Below are positions 53,896 through 62,995 of a stretch of DNA of 64,000 nucleotides, piece by piece. The notes beneath the pieces are model-generated. The model was not told the origin of the DNA. It searched no databases and was given only the letters and a program-made list of their open reading frames with translations. The stretch covers positions 1,612,001 to 1,676,000 of the forward strand of contig JACKOH010000002.1 of assembly GCA_024234395.1 (NCBI GenBank), in the 5' to 3' direction. The position numbers were made by a program, and so were the translations under genes. The DNA is from Pseudomonadales bacterium. GTDB taxonomy: Bacteria > Pseudomonadota > Gammaproteobacteria > Pseudomonadales > Pseudohongiellaceae. The stretch's first letter is position 1. Each line of letters opens with the position of its first letter.

Positions 53896-55760
53896 GCCGC
53901 TTCCAGACGCGCCTGGACGTCCGCCACTTCTTTCATGGTCGCGTCGATCAGTTTGTGTTCCCGGTTGTAGAAGTCCGGGTCAGACAGGGTTTCCTGCAGT
54001 TGCTGTCGGCGGGACTCCAGTTCGTCGATCAGTTTCAACTGCTGTTCCAGTTCCCGCTTGTCCTTGTAGGAAAGATTTCTGCGGGCGCCACCGGCAGTGG
54101 GGGCCGGCTGCAATTCAACAGGATTAGCCGCGGCCGGCCTGGCGGGCTTTTCCTGTCGTTGTTCCAGTTTTGCCAGGCTGCCGCCGTGTTCAGTCCAGTC
54201 GCTGTAACCCCCCACGTGTTCACTGATTACGCCGTTGCCCTCGAATACCAGGATGCTGGTGACCACGTTATCCATAAATTCCCGGTCGTGGCTGACCAGC
54301 AGTACCGTGCCCTCGAATTCCAGCAGGATCTCTTCCAGCAGTTCCAGGGTCTCGATATCCAGGTCGTTGGTGGGTTCGTCGAGCACCAGCAGGTTGGCCG
54401 GTTTGCTGAACACCTTGGCCAGGATGGCGCGATTCTGCTCCCCGCCTGACAGTGCCTTGGCCGGGGTGCGGGTGCGATCGGGGGCGAACAGGAAGTCGCC
54501 CAGGTAGGTAATTGCGTGCTTGCGCTTGCCGTTGATGTCGATGAATTCCTGGCCACCGCAAATGTTGTCGATCAGGTTGCGGTCCGGATCCAGGTGTTCC
54601 CGCAACTGGTCGAAATAGGCGACTTCCAGCCTGGTTCCCAGTTTTACCGTGCCCTGGTCCGGTTGCAGCTGTCCCAGCAGAATTTTCAGCAACGTGGTTT
54701 TACCGGCGCCGTTGACGCCGACCAGGCCAATGCGGTCACCACGCATCACGGTGGTGGAAAAGTTGTTGATGATTACCTGGTCGCCATAGCGGTGGCTGAC
54801 CTGCTGCAGTTCCGCCACCAGTTTGCCCGAAGAATCCGCCTGACTGGCGCTGAAACTGGCTTTGCCCTGCAGTTCACGGCGCTCGCTGCGCTCCCGGCGC
54901 ATGGCTTTCAGGGCCGTTACCCGGCCTTCATTACGGGTCCGGCGGGCCTTGATACCCTGCCGGATCCACGCCTCCTCCTGGGCAAGCTTCTTGTCGAACA
55001 GCTTGTTGGCGGTGGCTTCGGCGGCCAGTTTTTCGGCTCGAAAGCGCAGAAATCGCTGGTAGCTGCCCTCGAATTCCAGCAACTGGCCACGGTCAATCTC
55101 GATGATCTTGTTGGCTATCGATTCGAGGAAACGGCGGTCGTGAGTCACCAGTACCAGGGCGCCATGATAATCACTCAGCTGCTTTTCCAGCCATTCGATT
55201 GCAACGATGTCCAGATGGTTGGTGGGTTCGTCCAGCAACAGCAGGTCGGGCTCCCTGACCAGGGCGCGCGCCAGAGCGACCCGCTTGCGCCAGCCACCGG
55301 ACAGCTCCGCCAGCTTTTTCTCAGCCGGCAGCTGCAGCTGGCTGATCACGGTATCCACCTTCTGTCCCAGGCTCCATCCCTGGCAGGCTTCCAATTGATT
55401 CTGCAGGCGCTCCAGCTGGTCCATGTTGGCGTGATCGTAGTCGGCGATGAGGTGGTGATAACGGGCCAGCAATTCTCCCACTTCCGCCAACCCGCCAGCG
55501 ACCATGTCGTAAACGCTCTGCTGGTCGCCCGCGGGCAGCGACTGTTCCAGCCACGCCACCTGGGTGGCCGGCCGCAGCCAGCGTTCGCCGCTTTCCGGCT
55601 GCACGGATCCGGCAATGACCTTCATCAGGGTGGTCTTGCCGGCGCCGTTGCGCCCCAGCAGACCGATGCGTTCGCCTTTGTCGATCTGCAGATCGACCTG
55701 GTCCAACAGCACATGGGTACCGAAATTCAGACTTGCTTTATCGAGTCGCAGCAGGGACAT
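53865..55760 (-). CDS. uup: ABC-F ATPase Uup
   Basis: A 631-residue protein beginning MSLLRLDKASLNFGTHVLLD. Two ABC domains have Walker A GRNGAGKTT and GVNGAGKTT, signatures LSGGWRKRVALARAL and LSGGEQNRAILAKV, and Walker B LLLLDEPTNHLD and LLVLDEPTNDLD. The C-terminal coiled coil (KDKRELEQQLKLIDELESRRQQLQETLSD) marks Uup rather than Ettα or YheS. There are no membrane parts. It acts on ribosomes or DNA intermediates. It is divergent from the CMD gene, with 177 bases between. Confidence 0.92.
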   Translation of the reverse strand: MSLLRLDKASLNFGTHVLLDQVDLQIDKGERIGLLGRNGAGKTTLMKVIAGSVQPESGERWLRPATQVAWLEQSLPAGDQQSVYDMVAGGLAEVGELLARYHHLIADYDHANMDQLERLQNQLEACQGWSLGQKVDTVISQLQLPAEKKLAELSGGWRKRVALARALVREPDLLLLDEPTNHLDIVAIEWLEKQLSDYHGALVLVTHDRRFLESIANKIIEIDRGQLLEFEGSYQRFLRFRAEKLAAEATANKLFDKKLAQEEAWIRQGIKARRTRNEGRVTALKAMRRERSERRELQGKASFSASQADSSGKLVAELQQVSHRYGDQVIINNFSTTVMRGDRIGLVGVNGAGKTTLLKILLGQLQPDQGTVKLGTRLEVAYFDQLREHLDPDRNLIDNICGGQEFIDINGKRKHAITYLGDFLFAPDRTRTPAKALSGGEQNRAILAKVFSKPANLLVLDEPTNDLDIETLELLEEILLEFEGTVLLVSHDREFMDNVVTSILVFEGNGVISEHVGGYSDWTEHGGSLAKLEQRQEKPARPAAANPVELQPAPTAGGARRNLSYKDKRELEQQLKLIDELESRRQQLQETLSDPDFYNREHKLIDATMKEVADVQARLEAAYARWEELEA

Positions 55761-55937
55761 GACACCAGGGTCCGGGATCGGGCGACCGGGATCGGCTGAC
55801 CCTGGTCGTATCAAAGAAGGCGCGTAGTGTACAGCATCTGGACTTTTTTCCGAGCTGAATTTACGCGCCCCATTGGACAAAACTCCGGGCCGGTATTACC
55901 TTTCCAGGGCGTGTCAGAACAACAAGAGGAATCGCCC

Positions 55938-57029
55938 ATGTCATTCGTAACCCGCAAAGCCGCCCTGGCTGTCACTCTGATTGCCCTGCTGTGTTCAGCT
56001 ATCCTGATAACCCGCCAGGTCAGCGAGGCTCAGCAGCCACCTCCGCCCCCGGGGGCCTACGATGCCGCCCCCTACCTGGGGCGTATTCGCAACGAAGTGG
56101 TCTATGGCGATATCTGGGAGCGGCCGGGGTTGTCGGCCCGGGACCGCAGTCTGATCACCGTGGCCGTGAATCAGGCCCTCTATGCCACCTATGAACTGAA
56201 ACTGCACATGGGGCGGGCCCTCGACAACGGGGTCACCCAGGCGGAAATTGCCGAAATCATTGCTCACGTGATGTGGTACTCAGGGTTTCCGACCGGGGTC
56301 AATGCCGCCAGGGTGGCGGCCGAGGTATTCGAGGAGCGTGGCCTGCCGGTAATACCACCCGGTGCTTCCGCCCGCGAGGTGCCGGATAACCCGCCCATCG
56401 AGTTTCCAGGCGCCTATCCCCAGACTCCCTACCTGCGCGATCTGCTCAATCAACTGGTCTACGGCGAAACCTGGCGGAGGGAAGAACTGTCGCCCCGCGA
56501 CCGCAGCCTGATCACGGTAGCAGTAGGTACCGCACTGTATGCATCCAGCGAGATCCGTTACCACATCGGCAGGGCGCTGGACAACGGGGTCACCCAGCAG
56601 GAAATTTCCGAAGTGATTACCCATGTGACGTTTTATTCCGGGTTTCCCACCGGGGTCAATGCGGCCCGCGTCGCCGCGGAGGTATTCGCGGCGCGGGGCC
56701 TGGAATTGCCCGACGCCCGTTTTCCCGGCGCACCCTATCTGGATACCCTCATCGACGGCCTGGTTTACGGCGAAACCTGGACCCGGCCCCAGCTGTCAGC
56801 GCGTGATCGCAGCCTGGTCACTATCGCCATGACCCAGGCCGCCTATCAGACCGATCAGTTGCGCGTGCATCTGCGGCGGGGCCTGGACAATGGTATTACG
56901 CCGGCGGAGCTGTCCGAACTGATGGCCCAGGTCACCCTTTACTCAGGGTTTCCCAGCGGTGTCAACGGCTCGCGGGTCCTGGCCGAAGTGTTCCGGGAAC
57001 GCGGTATTCCGTTGCCCGATCAGGATTAA
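55938..57029 (+). CDS. exported protein with three carboxymuconolactone decarboxylase-like domains
   Basis: A 363-residue protein starting at MSFVTRKAALAVTLIALLCSAIL after AAGAGGA, with a signal peptide. Three similar segments of about 105 residues follow, each with YGDIWERPGLSARDRSLITVAV-type opening, a helix (ELKLHMGRALDNGVTQAEIAEII) and YSGFPTGVNAARVAAEVF. This is the CMD/AhpD fold repeated three times. The CxxC redox pair of AhpD is absent, so peroxidase activity is unlikely. Export of a CMD protein is unusual. The substrate is unknown. Confidence 0.85.
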   Translation: MSFVTRKAALAVTLIALLCSAILITRQVSEAQQPPPPPGAYDAAPYLGRIRNEVVYGDIWERPGLSARDRSLITVAVNQALYATYELKLHMGRALDNGVTQAEIAEIIAHVMWYSGFPTGVNAARVAAEVFEERGLPVIPPGASAREVPDNPPIEFPGAYPQTPYLRDLLNQLVYGETWRREELSPRDRSLITVAVGTALYASSEIRYHIGRALDNGVTQQEISEVITHVTFYSGFPTGVNAARVAAEVFAARGLELPDARFPGAPYLDTLIDGLVYGETWTRPQLSARDRSLVTIAMTQAAYQTDQLRVHLRRGLDNGITPAELSELMAQVTLYSGFPSGVNGSRVLAEVFRERGIPLPDQD

Positions 57030-57095
57030 CAGCCGATGGACGTTTTGCCAAGTTGAGGATTTAATGGTCAAATAGCGCTCCAACTGAAGCTACCT

Positions 57096-57230
57096 GCCTG
57101 TTGAGAAACCCTCAGCTGGCACAATACGGCGTCAAATCTGGCTCAAGATGCTCATTTACGGCGTGTAAACTGCGCTTTTTCGCCAGATTCTGCCTTGTCT
57201 TGTGCTCACCTGAGAGTCTTTTCAACAGGC
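57096..57230. repeat. 135-bp MITE-like element with imperfect inverted ends
   Basis: GCCTGTTGAGAAACCCTCAG (57096-57115) and its imperfect complement CTGAGAGTCTTTTCAACAGG C (57210-57230) enclose a short stretch with CTCATTTACGGCGTGTAAAC and GCGCTTTTTCGCCAGATTC. The CCTGTTGAAAA end and the TTTTTCGCC core resemble a short element seen in many proteobacterial genomes. No gene is inside. It lies just upstream of the FMN-binding gene. Confidence 0.6.
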
Positions 57231-57258
57231 TGGCTGAACACAGACATTTCCTAGACGG

Positions 57259-57909
57259 GTGGAACCGGTGCAGCAAACTGAAAGACAGCCTGAAAAGCAG
57301 ACCGTGGAATCGAAGCAGGCGCGGCGTGGCGTACGGAAACTGGTACGTGCCGTGGCGGCTGTCGCGATGGCGGTACTGGTGATGCTGGACGGCGGCTGGG
57401 GATTGCTGGAAAAGCTGGCCGGAAACGCCCCGGTGCGTCCGGCAGTCGAGGCTGCCAATGCCGACCATACCTCGTTACGCCTGCTCAAACAGGTAGTGCC
57501 GGGAGCTGACAGTTTTTCGGAAAAAGGCGGTGAGCCTCCCGTTTACCAGGCCTATCGGACCAATAAGGACAGTGGCGAACAGGAACTGATCGGCTATGCC
57601 TTCGTGACGCCTGATTTTCCGCCGGAGCCGAACGGCTACAGCGGTCCCATCGATACCCTGATTGGTATGGATCTGCGCGGCACAATCGTGGGTCTGCGGG
57701 TGATCTATTACAAGGAGTCGCTGCGCTACCAGATCGGAGACTTCTTCTCCTGGGGTTACGAAGAACAGTTCATCGGCAAACGGGCGACCGACCGATTCCA
57801 GGTGGATAAGGACATCGACGGTGTTGCCAAAGCCACCATCTCCTCGAAGGCGGCCGCCCGCGGCATTCGGATGGCCGTGCGGGCGGTCACTGACGCCTAC
57901 ATTCACTGA
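57259..57909 (+). CDS. membrane-anchored FMN-binding-domain protein (RnfG/NosR-N-like)
   Basis: A 216-residue protein with a GTG start. One N-terminal helix (VRAVAAVAMAVLVMLDGGWGLL) precedes a periplasmic FMN-binding domain: GYAFVTPDFPPEPNGYSGPIDTLIGMDLRGTIVGLRVIYYKESLRY and DIDGVAKATISSKAAARGIR. The Thr in KATISS occupies the place where FMN is attached covalently through Thr in RnfG, NqrC and NosR. No partner Rnf, Nqr or Nos gene is nearby, so its electron partner is unknown. Confidence 0.78.
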   Translation: MEPVQQTERQPEKQTVESKQARRGVRKLVRAVAAVAMAVLVMLDGGWGLLEKLAGNAPVRPAVEAANADHTSLRLLKQVVPGADSFSEKGGEPPVYQAYRTNKDSGEQELIGYAFVTPDFPPEPNGYSGPIDTLIGMDLRGTIVGLRVIYYKESLRYQIGDFFSWGYEEQFIGKRATDRFQVDKDIDGVAKATISSKAAARGIRMAVRAVTDAYIH

Positions 57910-58081
57910 TTTACCTCGTTCAGCGGGCAGGCTCCAGCTCATCTTCCGCCCGGAAAGTCTGCAGGGATTTGCCTGGGGAATACAGCCTTTGAGGCGTGGT
58001 ATGGCAGGCATTGTGATCTGTTGAGCCCAGTGCATGCACCTCCATCGGGCCTGGTTGACGGGATTTTCCGCAAGTCTCCTG

Positions 58082-59830
58082 TCAGGCGGTCATCCGGTTG
58101 GTCAGCCATAAGGACTGGTAGGGCTGCAGCTCGATAATTTCCAGGTGACTGTCCAGCATCTTGCCCGTGATCAGGTCGCCCCAGTTGTCGGTATCGATAA
58201 GATTGACTGCGGCCAGGTCCAACCGGCAGACCTGGTCGCTGATATTGCTGAGCGAGAAGATGCTCTGCTCCCGCTGCATGCTCTGGCGCCAGAAAGCGAA
58301 GATCTGCGTACCCAGGTGCAGGGTGAACTGGGTGGCGTTGGGATGAAAAGCCGGTTGTGCGGAGCGTATCTTCATCAATCGCTTCAACTCCTTCAACACC
58401 CGCGCCGGGGTGGAATCCGGGTTGGCCAGCAGCCGGTCCAGTTCCTGATAGGGCCACTGATAACGGTTCAGGTGCCGTTTGTGTCCGGTGCGGGCATAGC
58501 GGTCGCGATTGTTGCCGGTGGCCAGCAGACTCTGCACGTAAAAAGCCGGAATCCCCTCCAGGGCCAGCATGATAGCGTGGGCACAGATGAAACGCTGAAA
58601 CTGATAGTCGTCCTCGCCTCCCTGCAGAGTCCCCTTCAGGGCATCGAACAGGCTGATGTTGATTTCGTAGGGGCGCTTTTCGATGCCGGACAGCGCCCGC
58701 CAGGAGATTTCCCCGCCGAACTTCAGCATCGTATTAAGCAGTGCCTCGATCTCGGTATCGGTCAGCAGTCCCTCGGCCGGCCGCAGGCCGATCCCGTCGT
58801 GGGAAGCGATGAAGTTGAAATAGAAGGTGCCCAACTGCGCTGGCGGCATGGTCATCAACCAGGATTTCAGGTAACTGCAGTCTCCTGCCAGCAGGGTATA
58901 CACCAGCAGCGGCGGCAGGGAAAAGTTATAGATGGAATGGGCTTCGTTGGCATTGCCGAAATAGGTCAGATTTTCCCGTTTTGGAATGTTGGTTTCGGTA
59001 ATGATAATGGCGTCGGGCCGGGCATGTTCGATGAGAGCCCGTAACAGGCGGACGATTTCATGGGTCTGAGGCAGGTTCAGACAGTTGGTGCCGATTTCCT
59101 TCCAGATAAAGGCCACCGCATCGAGACGGAAGCAGGAGATGCCGTTGTCCAGGTAGAGGCGGATAATCCTGATGAATTCCAGCAGCACCCGGGGATTGGA
59201 AAAGTCGTAATCCACCTGGTCATGACCGAAAGTGCACCAGACGTGTTTCTCCCCGTCGCGGGTCTGTACCGGCTTCAGCAGCTCGCTGGTCCTGGGCCTG
59301 ACCACCTGGGACAGATCGTCCTTCGGAGAGGCGGTAAAAAAATAGTCCTTGCCGGGGTCCACGCAGTCGATGAAATTTTTAAACCACTGATTCTCAGCGG
59401 AACAGTGGTTGATCACCACGTCCGCCATAACCCGATAGCGGTCGGAGACATCCTTGATGTCGGTCCAGTCGCCGAGCGCAGGATTTACCGTCTTGTTGTC
59501 GATCACGGCAAAACCATCGTCGCTGCTGAACGGAAAGAACGGCAGGATATGCACCGAGTTGATGCTTCCCTGTACATGATCGTCCAGGAAATTCTGTAAT
59601 ACGTGCAGCGGATGACGGGGCGGGTCCACGAAAGTGTCTCCATAGACGATCACGAAGGCATCGCGCTGGTCCCACTGGTCGATCTGGCGGGTTGGCTGGT
59701 GGCACTCCTGATCCAGCCGCATCAGCTGCAGGCAATCCCGGGCCAGCTCGCTGTGATTCAGCTCCGGGTAGATCGCCTTGAGGTGGTTGAGTACACGGTG
59801 TTCCAGGGCCTGTAAGGTTGCGTCAGTCAT
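58082..59830 (-). CDS. GH13 glucosylglycerate phosphorylase-like protein
   Basis: A 582-residue protein beginning MTDATLQALEHRVLNHLKAIYPEL. The GH13_18 (sucrose phosphorylase-like) barrel shows VVINHCSAENQWF, nucleophile Asp in CFRLDAVAFIWKE, acid/base Glu in IIITETNIPKREN and the stabilising Asp in NFIASHDGIGLRPAEG. In this operon, with glucosyl-phosphoglycerate synthase and phosphatase genes, the likely reaction is glucosylglycerate plus phosphate to glucose-1-phosphate and glycerate. Sucrose phosphorylase is the alternative on sequence alone. It ends the operon, 25 bases after gpgS. Confidence 0.85.
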   Translation of the reverse strand: MTDATLQALEHRVLNHLKAIYPELNHSELARDCLQLMRLDQECHQPTRQIDQWDQRDAFVIVYGDTFVDPPRHPLHVLQNFLDDHVQGSINSVHILPFFPFSSDDGFAVIDNKTVNPALGDWTDIKDVSDRYRVMADVVINHCSAENQWFKNFIDCVDPGKDYFFTASPKDDLSQVVRPRTSELLKPVQTRDGEKHVWCTFGHDQVDYDFSNPRVLLEFIRIIRLYLDNGISCFRLDAVAFIWKEIGTNCLNLPQTHEIVRLLRALIEHARPDAIIITETNIPKRENLTYFGNANEAHSIYNFSLPPLLVYTLLAGDCSYLKSWLMTMPPAQLGTFYFNFIASHDGIGLRPAEGLLTDTEIEALLNTMLKFGGEISWRALSGIEKRPYEINISLFDALKGTLQGGEDDYQFQRFICAHAIMLALEGIPAFYVQSLLATGNNRDRYARTGHKRHLNRYQWPYQELDRLLANPDSTPARVLKELKRLMKIRSAQPAFHPNATQFTLHLGTQIFAFWRQSMQREQSIFSLSNISDQVCRLDLAAVNLIDTDNWGDLITGKMLDSHLEIIELQPYQSLWLTNRMTA

Positions 59831-59855
59831 GTGAATGCTCGGCTCATACTGCGAA

Positions 59856-61082
59856 TCAATCGGGTGCGAATTCCTTGCTGTCCTGCTGGACGGCATGGTG
59901 CATGCGTTCGAAGATATCCGGTACCGCGCTGCGGACCCGGTTCCAGCTGGGGATGAACGGGGTTTCCATGGGATTGTCGAGGAACCGTTCCCCGGCCTTC
60001 TTGATATTCTGGGCGAACAGTTCGACCGCCTGTTCCTCCTTGTGTATATCCAGCGCCAGGCCATTCATCTGCGCATCGTTGCGATAGGTTTCCACGAAGT
60101 CCAGGGCGATCCGGAAATAGTTGGCTTTCAGGGCTCGGAAGGTCTCGCTGGACAGCACCACGCCGTAGGTGGCGAGCTTGCGAAACAGCGCCTTGGCGAT
60201 GTCGATCGACATGCGTGAGAGCCCGGCGGTTTCATCGCCCAGCGACAGGTCCTGATGCTTGTGGTCGTAGGTGTCGGCAATGTCCACCTGGCAGATGCGG
60301 TTGGTGGAATAGTTGCGCTCCATCTCCGACAGCACACCGATCTCCAGGCCCCAGTCGGACGGTATTCTGAGGTCGGCAACGACGTCCCTGCGAAACGAAA
60401 ACTCCCCCGCCAGCGGGTAGCGGAAACTGTCCATGTAATCCAGGTAATTCATCGGCCCCAGCATGTTCTTCAGTGCCCTGATCAACGGTGTGACCAGCAA
60501 CCGGCAGACCCTGCCGTTGATGCTGCCATCCGCCACCCTGGCGTAGTAACCCTTGCAGAATTCATAGCTGAAATTGGGATTGGCGATAGGGTACATGAGG
60601 CGGGCCAGCAGTTCCCGGTCGTAGGTGACGATATCGCAGTCGTGCAGGCCGATCGCCTCACTGCGGCTGGAGGATTGCACATAGCCCAGGCAATACCAGA
60701 CGTTGCGTCCCTTGCCCGGTTCCTGGGGTGCCAGGCCTTCCTGTTGCAGCAAGGCATCGATTTCACGCAATCTGGGCCCATCGTTCCACAATACGCGATG
60801 CCGCTGCGGTAATTGTGAGAAAAATTTGAGGGCGTGGCGGTATTGATCCTCGTCAGCGCGGTCCAGGCCGATGACGACCTCGTTCAGATAGGGTACGTTG
60901 CTGAGATGTTCGACGATATTGGGCAGTGCCTCACCTTCCAGTTCCGAATAGAGTGATGGCAGGATCAGGCACATGGGCCGTTGCGTCGAGAAGCGGACCA
61001 GTTCCTCCTCCAATTCTTTCAACGGCCGTTTACTGAGATTGTGCAAGGTCGTGATGACGCCATTCTGGTAAAAATCACCCAT
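59856..61082 (-). CDS. gpgS: glucosyl-3-phosphoglycerate synthase (GT81)
   Basis: A 408-residue protein after an AGGGGAG site. A GT-A nucleotide-sugar transferase: PSLYSELEGEALPNIVEHL, VVIGLDRADEDQY, the metal-binding LHDCDIVTYDRELL, GYYARVADGSINGRVCRLLVTPL and FRYPLAGEFSFRRDVVADLRIPSDWGLEIGVLSEM. It joins glucose from a nucleotide sugar to 3-phosphoglycerate. Its start overlaps the phosphatase stop by eight bases, so translation is coupled. Confidence 0.9.
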   Translation of the reverse strand: MGDFYQNGVITTLHNLSKRPLKELEEELVRFSTQRPMCLILPSLYSELEGEALPNIVEHLSNVPYLNEVVIGLDRADEDQYRHALKFFSQLPQRHRVLWNDGPRLREIDALLQQEGLAPQEPGKGRNVWYCLGYVQSSSRSEAIGLHDCDIVTYDRELLARLMYPIANPNFSYEFCKGYYARVADGSINGRVCRLLVTPLIRALKNMLGPMNYLDYMDSFRYPLAGEFSFRRDVVADLRIPSDWGLEIGVLSEMERNYSTNRICQVDIADTYDHKHQDLSLGDETAGLSRMSIDIAKALFRKLATYGVVLSSETFRALKANYFRIALDFVETYRNDAQMNGLALDIHKEEQAVELFAQNIKKAGERFLDNPMETPFIPSWNRVRSAVPDIFERMHHAVQQDSKEFAPD

Positions 61083-61953
61083 GGTCGATTGCTCCCCTTT
61101 GGTTCAGAAATTTGTCGACCAGCGCCAGCACGCACTCATTCCAGCCCTCGGGCCCGTTATGTCTGCTTACTGTGACTGGTCGATTGTCCCCCAGATGAGG
61201 TGGATCATGGCTTGGCGACCGGATTATTACCGGCCAGTCGGACGCCTCCAGCATGGCGACGTCGTTACCGCTGTCGCCCAGCGCAATGACCGTGAACTGC
61301 TGGCCGTAAAGCTGTTGATAGAGGGTCCTCAATCTGTCCAGCGCCAGACCCTTGTCAGTTCTGCCCAGCACGTGGAGAAAGCGTCCGCCCTGCAATGTCT
61401 GCATTCCCGACTGTTCGACTTCTGCGATGAAGGTGCTGCGGGCAGTCTCGCTGTCCTGCCAGACCAGTGGCTCGCTGAAGCGTCGCTGGCGGGACCGGGC
61501 CAGCTGCTCTTGGTCGAGACCGGTCAGCTGTTCCAGTTCGATGTCGCTGAGGTCGTGGTACCCCTTGAAACTGAAACGTTCCCGCAACGGTGCCAGACGA
61601 TCGATAATCTCCCGATAACCCAGACCCAGTTCCACCACATAGTAGTCCTGGCTGAAGGTTGTGCCTCCCGGCGGCAGGGGAAAGCTGTCGCGCGGCAGGA
61701 AGATTGCCGAACCGTTTTCGACAATGAAAGGCGCTTCGATCGCCAGGGCCCGCCGCAGTGGTCCCAGTTCGGCGCTGGTCTTGCTGGTATTGGGAATCAG
61801 TGGAATGCCCAGTTCCTGCAAGCGCTGCAGCGCGTCGCCAGCGGCGTCGAAACGGTAACTGAAGTGGTCGAGAAGGGTGCCATCCAGGTCGGTGACCACC
61901 AGCAGGGGAGGAGCGTGATAGCGGGATTCACTGGTCGGTGTAGCGATACTCAT
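61075..61953 (-). CDS. glucosyl/mannosyl-3-phosphoglycerate phosphatase (HAD)
   Basis: A 292-residue protein. HAD motif I is VVTDLDGTLLDH, motif II IPNTSKTSAE, and motif IV ALGDSGNDVAMLEASD; the cap region (residues 90-190) fits the MPGP group of HAD-IIB enzymes. It removes phosphate from glucosyl-3-phosphoglycerate to give glucosylglycerate. It starts four bases after the kinase stop and overlaps gpgS. Confidence 0.88.
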   Translation of the reverse strand: MSIATPTSESRYHAPPLLVVTDLDGTLLDHFSYRFDAAGDALQRLQELGIPLIPNTSKTSAELGPLRRALAIEAPFIVENGSAIFLPRDSFPLPPGGTTFSQDYYVVELGLGYREIIDRLAPLRERFSFKGYHDLSDIELEQLTGLDQEQLARSRQRRFSEPLVWQDSETARSTFIAEVEQSGMQTLQGGRFLHVLGRTDKGLALDRLRTLYQQLYGQQFTVIALGDSGNDVAMLEASDWPVIIRSPSHDPPHLGDNRPVTVSRHNGPEGWNECVLALVDKFLNQRGAIDHG

Positions 61954-61957
61954 CGGG

Positions 61958-62854
61958 TCAGTGCAGGGCCGGCTGGCTGTGGGTGATGTGGTGATTCTCG
62001 TCCAGCTCGAAAACCAGGTCTGCCCGGTCTGGCAGCTCCGCCAGGCAGTGACGGGTCAGCCGTTCGAAATGCTGAATGAAGCGGTCCAGGGTCGGTCCGT
62101 CCATGACCTTGCTGCCGCGGCCTCCGGTCGCGGCGGCCAGCTTCTGCTCCTGAAGACTGCGCCATCGATAGACGCAGTCGAAGGAGGGAGCTTTCAACAT
62201 GACCAGGAAATCGATTTCGGCAAAAAGCGGCTGGTAGGCGTGCAGCCGGGTGTTCACATAACGCCGCCAGATGCCGTCCCGGTCTTCGTCCGCCTCCAGG
62301 GAGTTTACCGGCTTATCCAGTGTCTCCGCAGACTCAGGCTGCAGTCCGAGGAACCAGCCTTCAAGCACCACCACGTCCACCGGCAGGTCGACCGCCTCCC
62401 ACTCGCTGAGCGGCCGTGGTTCGTCCTCGGCCTTGTCGAAGCGGGGCAGCAGAACCTGTCCGTCGCTGTGGGGATCGGCCAGGCGCAGCATCACCTGTCG
62501 GGCCAGTTCCAGGTCGTGGGTACCGGGAACTCCCCGGGAGGCGAGCAGGGGATGAACGTCGGCTGCCAGGTTCCGGCGTTGGCCACTGCTCAGATAAAGA
62601 TCGTCCAGCGACAGGTTGGCAATTCGGAGTTGCTGTTCCGATAACATCAGGGTCAGGAAATTAGCCAGAGTCGATTTCCCTGTACCCTGTGCACCGTTTA
62701 TGCCAACTATCAGAGGGCGGTCCAGCCGCCGCCGTCTCTCCATGAGCTGTCCGGCCAGCGGCAGGTACCACTCGGTAATCAGATCGGCGAATTCCGGAGG
62801 CAGCTTTTCAGCCTCGAGAAAAGCCCGTATAAGTGCTTGATCCGCGGGCTGCAT
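61958..62854 (-). CDS. glycerate kinase-like P-loop kinase
   Basis: A 298-residue protein beginning MQPADQALIRAFLEAEKLPPEF, with an AGGA site; an upstream Met 23 codons earlier lacks support. The Walker A is VGINGAQGTGKSTLANFL, followed by LSLDDLYLSSGQRR, RGVPGTHDLELARQ and VVLEGWFLGLQP. This order matches D-glycerate 3-kinases (plant GLYK group). In the operon it would return glycerate freed by the phosphorylase to 3-phosphoglycerate. It is the first gene of the four. Confidence 0.85.
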   Translation of the reverse strand: MQPADQALIRAFLEAEKLPPEFADLITEWYLPLAGQLMERRRRLDRPLIVGINGAQGTGKSTLANFLTLMLSEQQLRIANLSLDDLYLSSGQRRNLAADVHPLLASRGVPGTHDLELARQVMLRLADPHSDGQVLLPRFDKAEDEPRPLSEWEAVDLPVDVVVLEGWFLGLQPESAETLDKPVNSLEADEDRDGIWRRYVNTRLHAYQPLFAEIDFLVMLKAPSFDCVYRWRSLQEQKLAAATGGRGSKVMDGPTLDRFIQHFERLTRHCLAELPDRADLVFELDENHHITHSQPALH

Positions 62855-62995
62855 GGGACTTCCTGTGAGTAGGTTGAGCCTCAAGCTTAGCGGCTTCAAG
62901 GCCGGATTGGTAGGCGCAATCACGGCGCTCTGACCGGATGGTCCGGGATGGTGCGGTCGCGGATATCGTGCCAGTTGCCGGTGCAGATTCGGCGA

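Noticed and set aside
54516..55799. 427-codon plus-strand frame opposite uup
   Set aside because: It is a shadow of the conserved ABC-F gene, rich in Q/V/G/L from reversed codons and without motifs.
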